From: Geobacter sp.
GTDB taxonomy: Bacteria > Desulfobacterota > Desulfuromonadia > Geobacterales > DSM-12255
Reading direction: 5' to 3'
Assembly (NCBI GenBank): GCA_009684525.1
Contig: WKKR01000005.1
Location: 124,001-188,000 of the forward strand
Length of the DNA: 64,000 nucleotides
Below the pieces are notes generated by a model. It saw only the letters and a list, made by a program, of their open reading frames with translations, ran no database searches and was not told where the DNA came from. The position numbers were made by a program, and so were the translations under genes. Below, in pieces: positions 62,725-64,000 of the stretch (position 1 is its first letter; each line of letters opens with the position of its first letter).

Positions 62725-64000
62725 TATCCGACCTCGCTTCCGCGGGCTGCGCTGCCTCCAGGAGCAGTTTGTCAGCTGCGTCCCGCGCCATGACCCTGAG
62801 CATGTGACGGGTATAGATCACCGACATCGCTGCGGCGATCCAGGTAACCAGCAGGATTCCCCACCAGACCCCACTCAGGCCCCAGCCCAGATACCCCGCC
62901 AGCAGGGGGAATGCAACCAGGGGGGCTGCCAGCTGGCGGAAAAGGCCGATCCAGAGGGCGAAGGCGGGTTTCTGCAACCCCTGCAGGGCCGCATTGTTGA
63001 TGTAGAGGATCACGTAAGCGCCGAGCACGAAGGCGTTCACGCGGAAATAGCCGATGCCGGCAGCAATCACCTCAGGATCCCTGGTAAAGAGCTTGAGCAG
63101 CACTCCTCCCCCCAGAAAGACCGCCACTGAACCGAACGCCATGAGCAGCAAGCCCCCCCGCAGCGCCGTGCCCGGCGTTTCCGAGACCCTCGCGAACTGC
63201 CCTGCCCCGTAATTCTGGGCCACCAGCGTCAGCGTTGCAATGTTGAGCCCCATGACCGGCAGCAGGACGATCTGTTCGACCCGGGTGCAGATACCGTAGG
63301 CTGCCACTGCAGACGTGCCGTAGCGGCCGATGAACCAGGTGATGACGAAAATCCCCAGGGAGACCGTGAGCATGTTGAGGCTGGCCGGCACCCCCTGGCT
63401 GAACAGGCGGATAAACGAATCCTTCCGCGGGATGAAGTGCCACGCGGAAAAGGGCGTTAAAAGCCCCGTGCCGATCACCCGGCGCAGCAGGTAGAACCCG
63501 CCCATCCCCTGGATCGCCACCGTGGCCCAGGCGATGCCGGGGAGCCCCAGCGGCGGGAGGCCGAACCCGCCGTACATGAACCAGGGGTCCAGCAGCAGGT
63601 TGAGCAGAAAGCCCGCCACCAAGAAGTTGCGGAAGCTCCGCGTATCGCCGGTGGCGCTCAGGATGGCGTTGCAGACGTAGTTCCCCAGAAAGAAGACCGA
63701 CCCGCTGAACAGGGCGCGCATGCAGCCAACCGCCAGCGCCAGGTACTCTCCCGAAGCACCCATGCGGGTGAATATCCAAGGGGTCGCCACAATCCCGGCT
63801 ACCGTCACCAGCAGGGCATGGACCAGGGCAAAGGAAAATGCCTGAGCGGCATACCGCTTGGCATCTTCGAGCCTCCCGGCGCCGAGTCCGTGGCCGATGA
63901 GCGACGTGGTGGCCATGAGGATGCCGACCCCCACGGCAATGATAACGAAGAACAGCGGAAAGCAGAGCGCCAGCGAAGCAATGGCGCTGGTGGAGATCCG
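62714..64000 (-). CDS. MATE family efflux protein, N-terminus beyond window
   Basis: 428 codons are visible; the gene continues past the right edge. About 11 membrane helices with the MATE-type repeats (MATTSLIGHGLGAGR and the second-half LNIATLTLVAQNYGAGQ), where the GQxxGA-like motifs recur. These pumps export drugs or metabolites with sodium or proton. The C-terminal tail overlaps the next gene's start. Substrate unknown. Confidence 0.9.
   Translation of the reverse strand, partial: RISTSAIASLALCFPLFFVIIAVGVGILMATTSLIGHGLGAGRLEDAKRYAAQAFSFALVHALLVTVAGIVATPWIFTRMGASGEYLALAVGCMRALFSGSVFFLGNYVCNAILSATGDTRSFRNFLVAGFLLNLLLDPWFMYGGFGLPPLGLPGIAWATVAIQGMGGFYLLRRVIGTGLLTPFSAWHFIPRKDSFIRLFSQGVPASLNMLTVSLGIFVITWFIGRYGTSAVAAYGICTRVEQIVLLPVMGLNIATLTLVAQNYGAGQFARVSETPGTALRGGLLLMAFGSVAVFLGGGVLLKLFTRDPEVIAAGIGYFRVNAFVLGAYVILYINNAALQGLQKPAFALWIGLFRQLAAPLVAFPLLAGYLGWGLSGVWWGILLVTWIAAAMSVIYTRHMLRVMARDAADKLLLEAAQPAEARSDSGS

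Overview
The window looks like a chromosomal segment from a GC-rich Geobacter-type bacterium (Desulfuromonadota). The evidence is multiheme c-type cytochromes, sensor proteins with periplasmic haem-binding sites, a TRAP transporter beside an indolepyruvate:ferredoxin oxidoreductase, a hopanoid locus, and many c-di-GMP and chemotaxis proteins. I saw no rRNA, tRNA or CRISPR array. Almost all of it reads as ordinary core and accessory chromosome. The one clearly foreign piece is an AT-richer stretch at about 26.8-31.3 kb.

Layout. 0-2 kb: a minus-strand cell-envelope set (polysaccharide deacetylase, GT2 glycosyltransferase, truncated radical SAM protein). 2-10.7 kb: a respiratory and sensing block. 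A haem-type histidine kinase and an NtrC-family regulator lie beside a sigma54 promoter that precedes a cytochrome operon (degenerate receiver, small membrane protein, 7-haem cytochrome with an EF-hand loop, cytochrome b). A second unit follows (9-haem triheme-repeat cytochrome, stand-alone haem sensor with HAMP, 4-TM protein). 10.8-14.7 kb: TPP riboswitch, thiSGHE and a fumarylacetoacetate-hydrolase-family gene. 14.75-15.0 kb: a tiny zinc-ribbon gene with its own promoter and terminator but an in-frame UGA followed by a SECIS-like hairpin. 15-26 kb: housekeeping genes (csp, ppdK, glyQS, an MBL-fold hydrolase, mutM, rpsF-rpsR-DUF2232-rplI). 25.8-31.8 kb: a VapBC-type toxin-antitoxin pair, then an RHS protein with a cysteine-rich tip and a small membrane protein downstream, abutting a broken hipA. 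32-34.5 kb: flavoprotein, CheX and an EAL-HDOD protein. 34.5-41.5 kb: TRAP transporter, phenylacetate-CoA ligase, iorBA. 41.8-54.2 kb: a PilZ protein, then the hopanoid region (chaN, hpnI, mnmM, hpnN on the minus strand; shc, hpnA, dxs, hpnH on the plus strand). 54.3-58.7 kb: a YdbH/AsmA-like protein with a lipoprotein that joins YnbE-like and YdbL-like parts. 58.8-64 kb: a CHASE4-PAS-GGDEF-EAL protein, methyltransferase, outer-membrane protein and a truncated MATE transporter.

How the parts may work together. The haem-sensing kinase, the sigma54 activator and the -24/-12 promoter suggest redox control of an inner-membrane quinol/cytochrome complex. The TRAP-PaaK-Ior set suggests uptake and CoA-linked oxidation of an aryl acid or 2-oxo acid. 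The hopanoid cluster couples isoprenoid supply (Dxs), cyclisation (Shc), side-chain addition (HpnH), modification (HpnA, HpnI) and export (HpnN). The strongest leads for novelty are the UGA-interrupted zinc-ribbon gene, the paired CXXCH/CX4CH sensors, the EF-hand cytochrome, the YnbE-YdbL fusion and the RHS tip with its neighbour.
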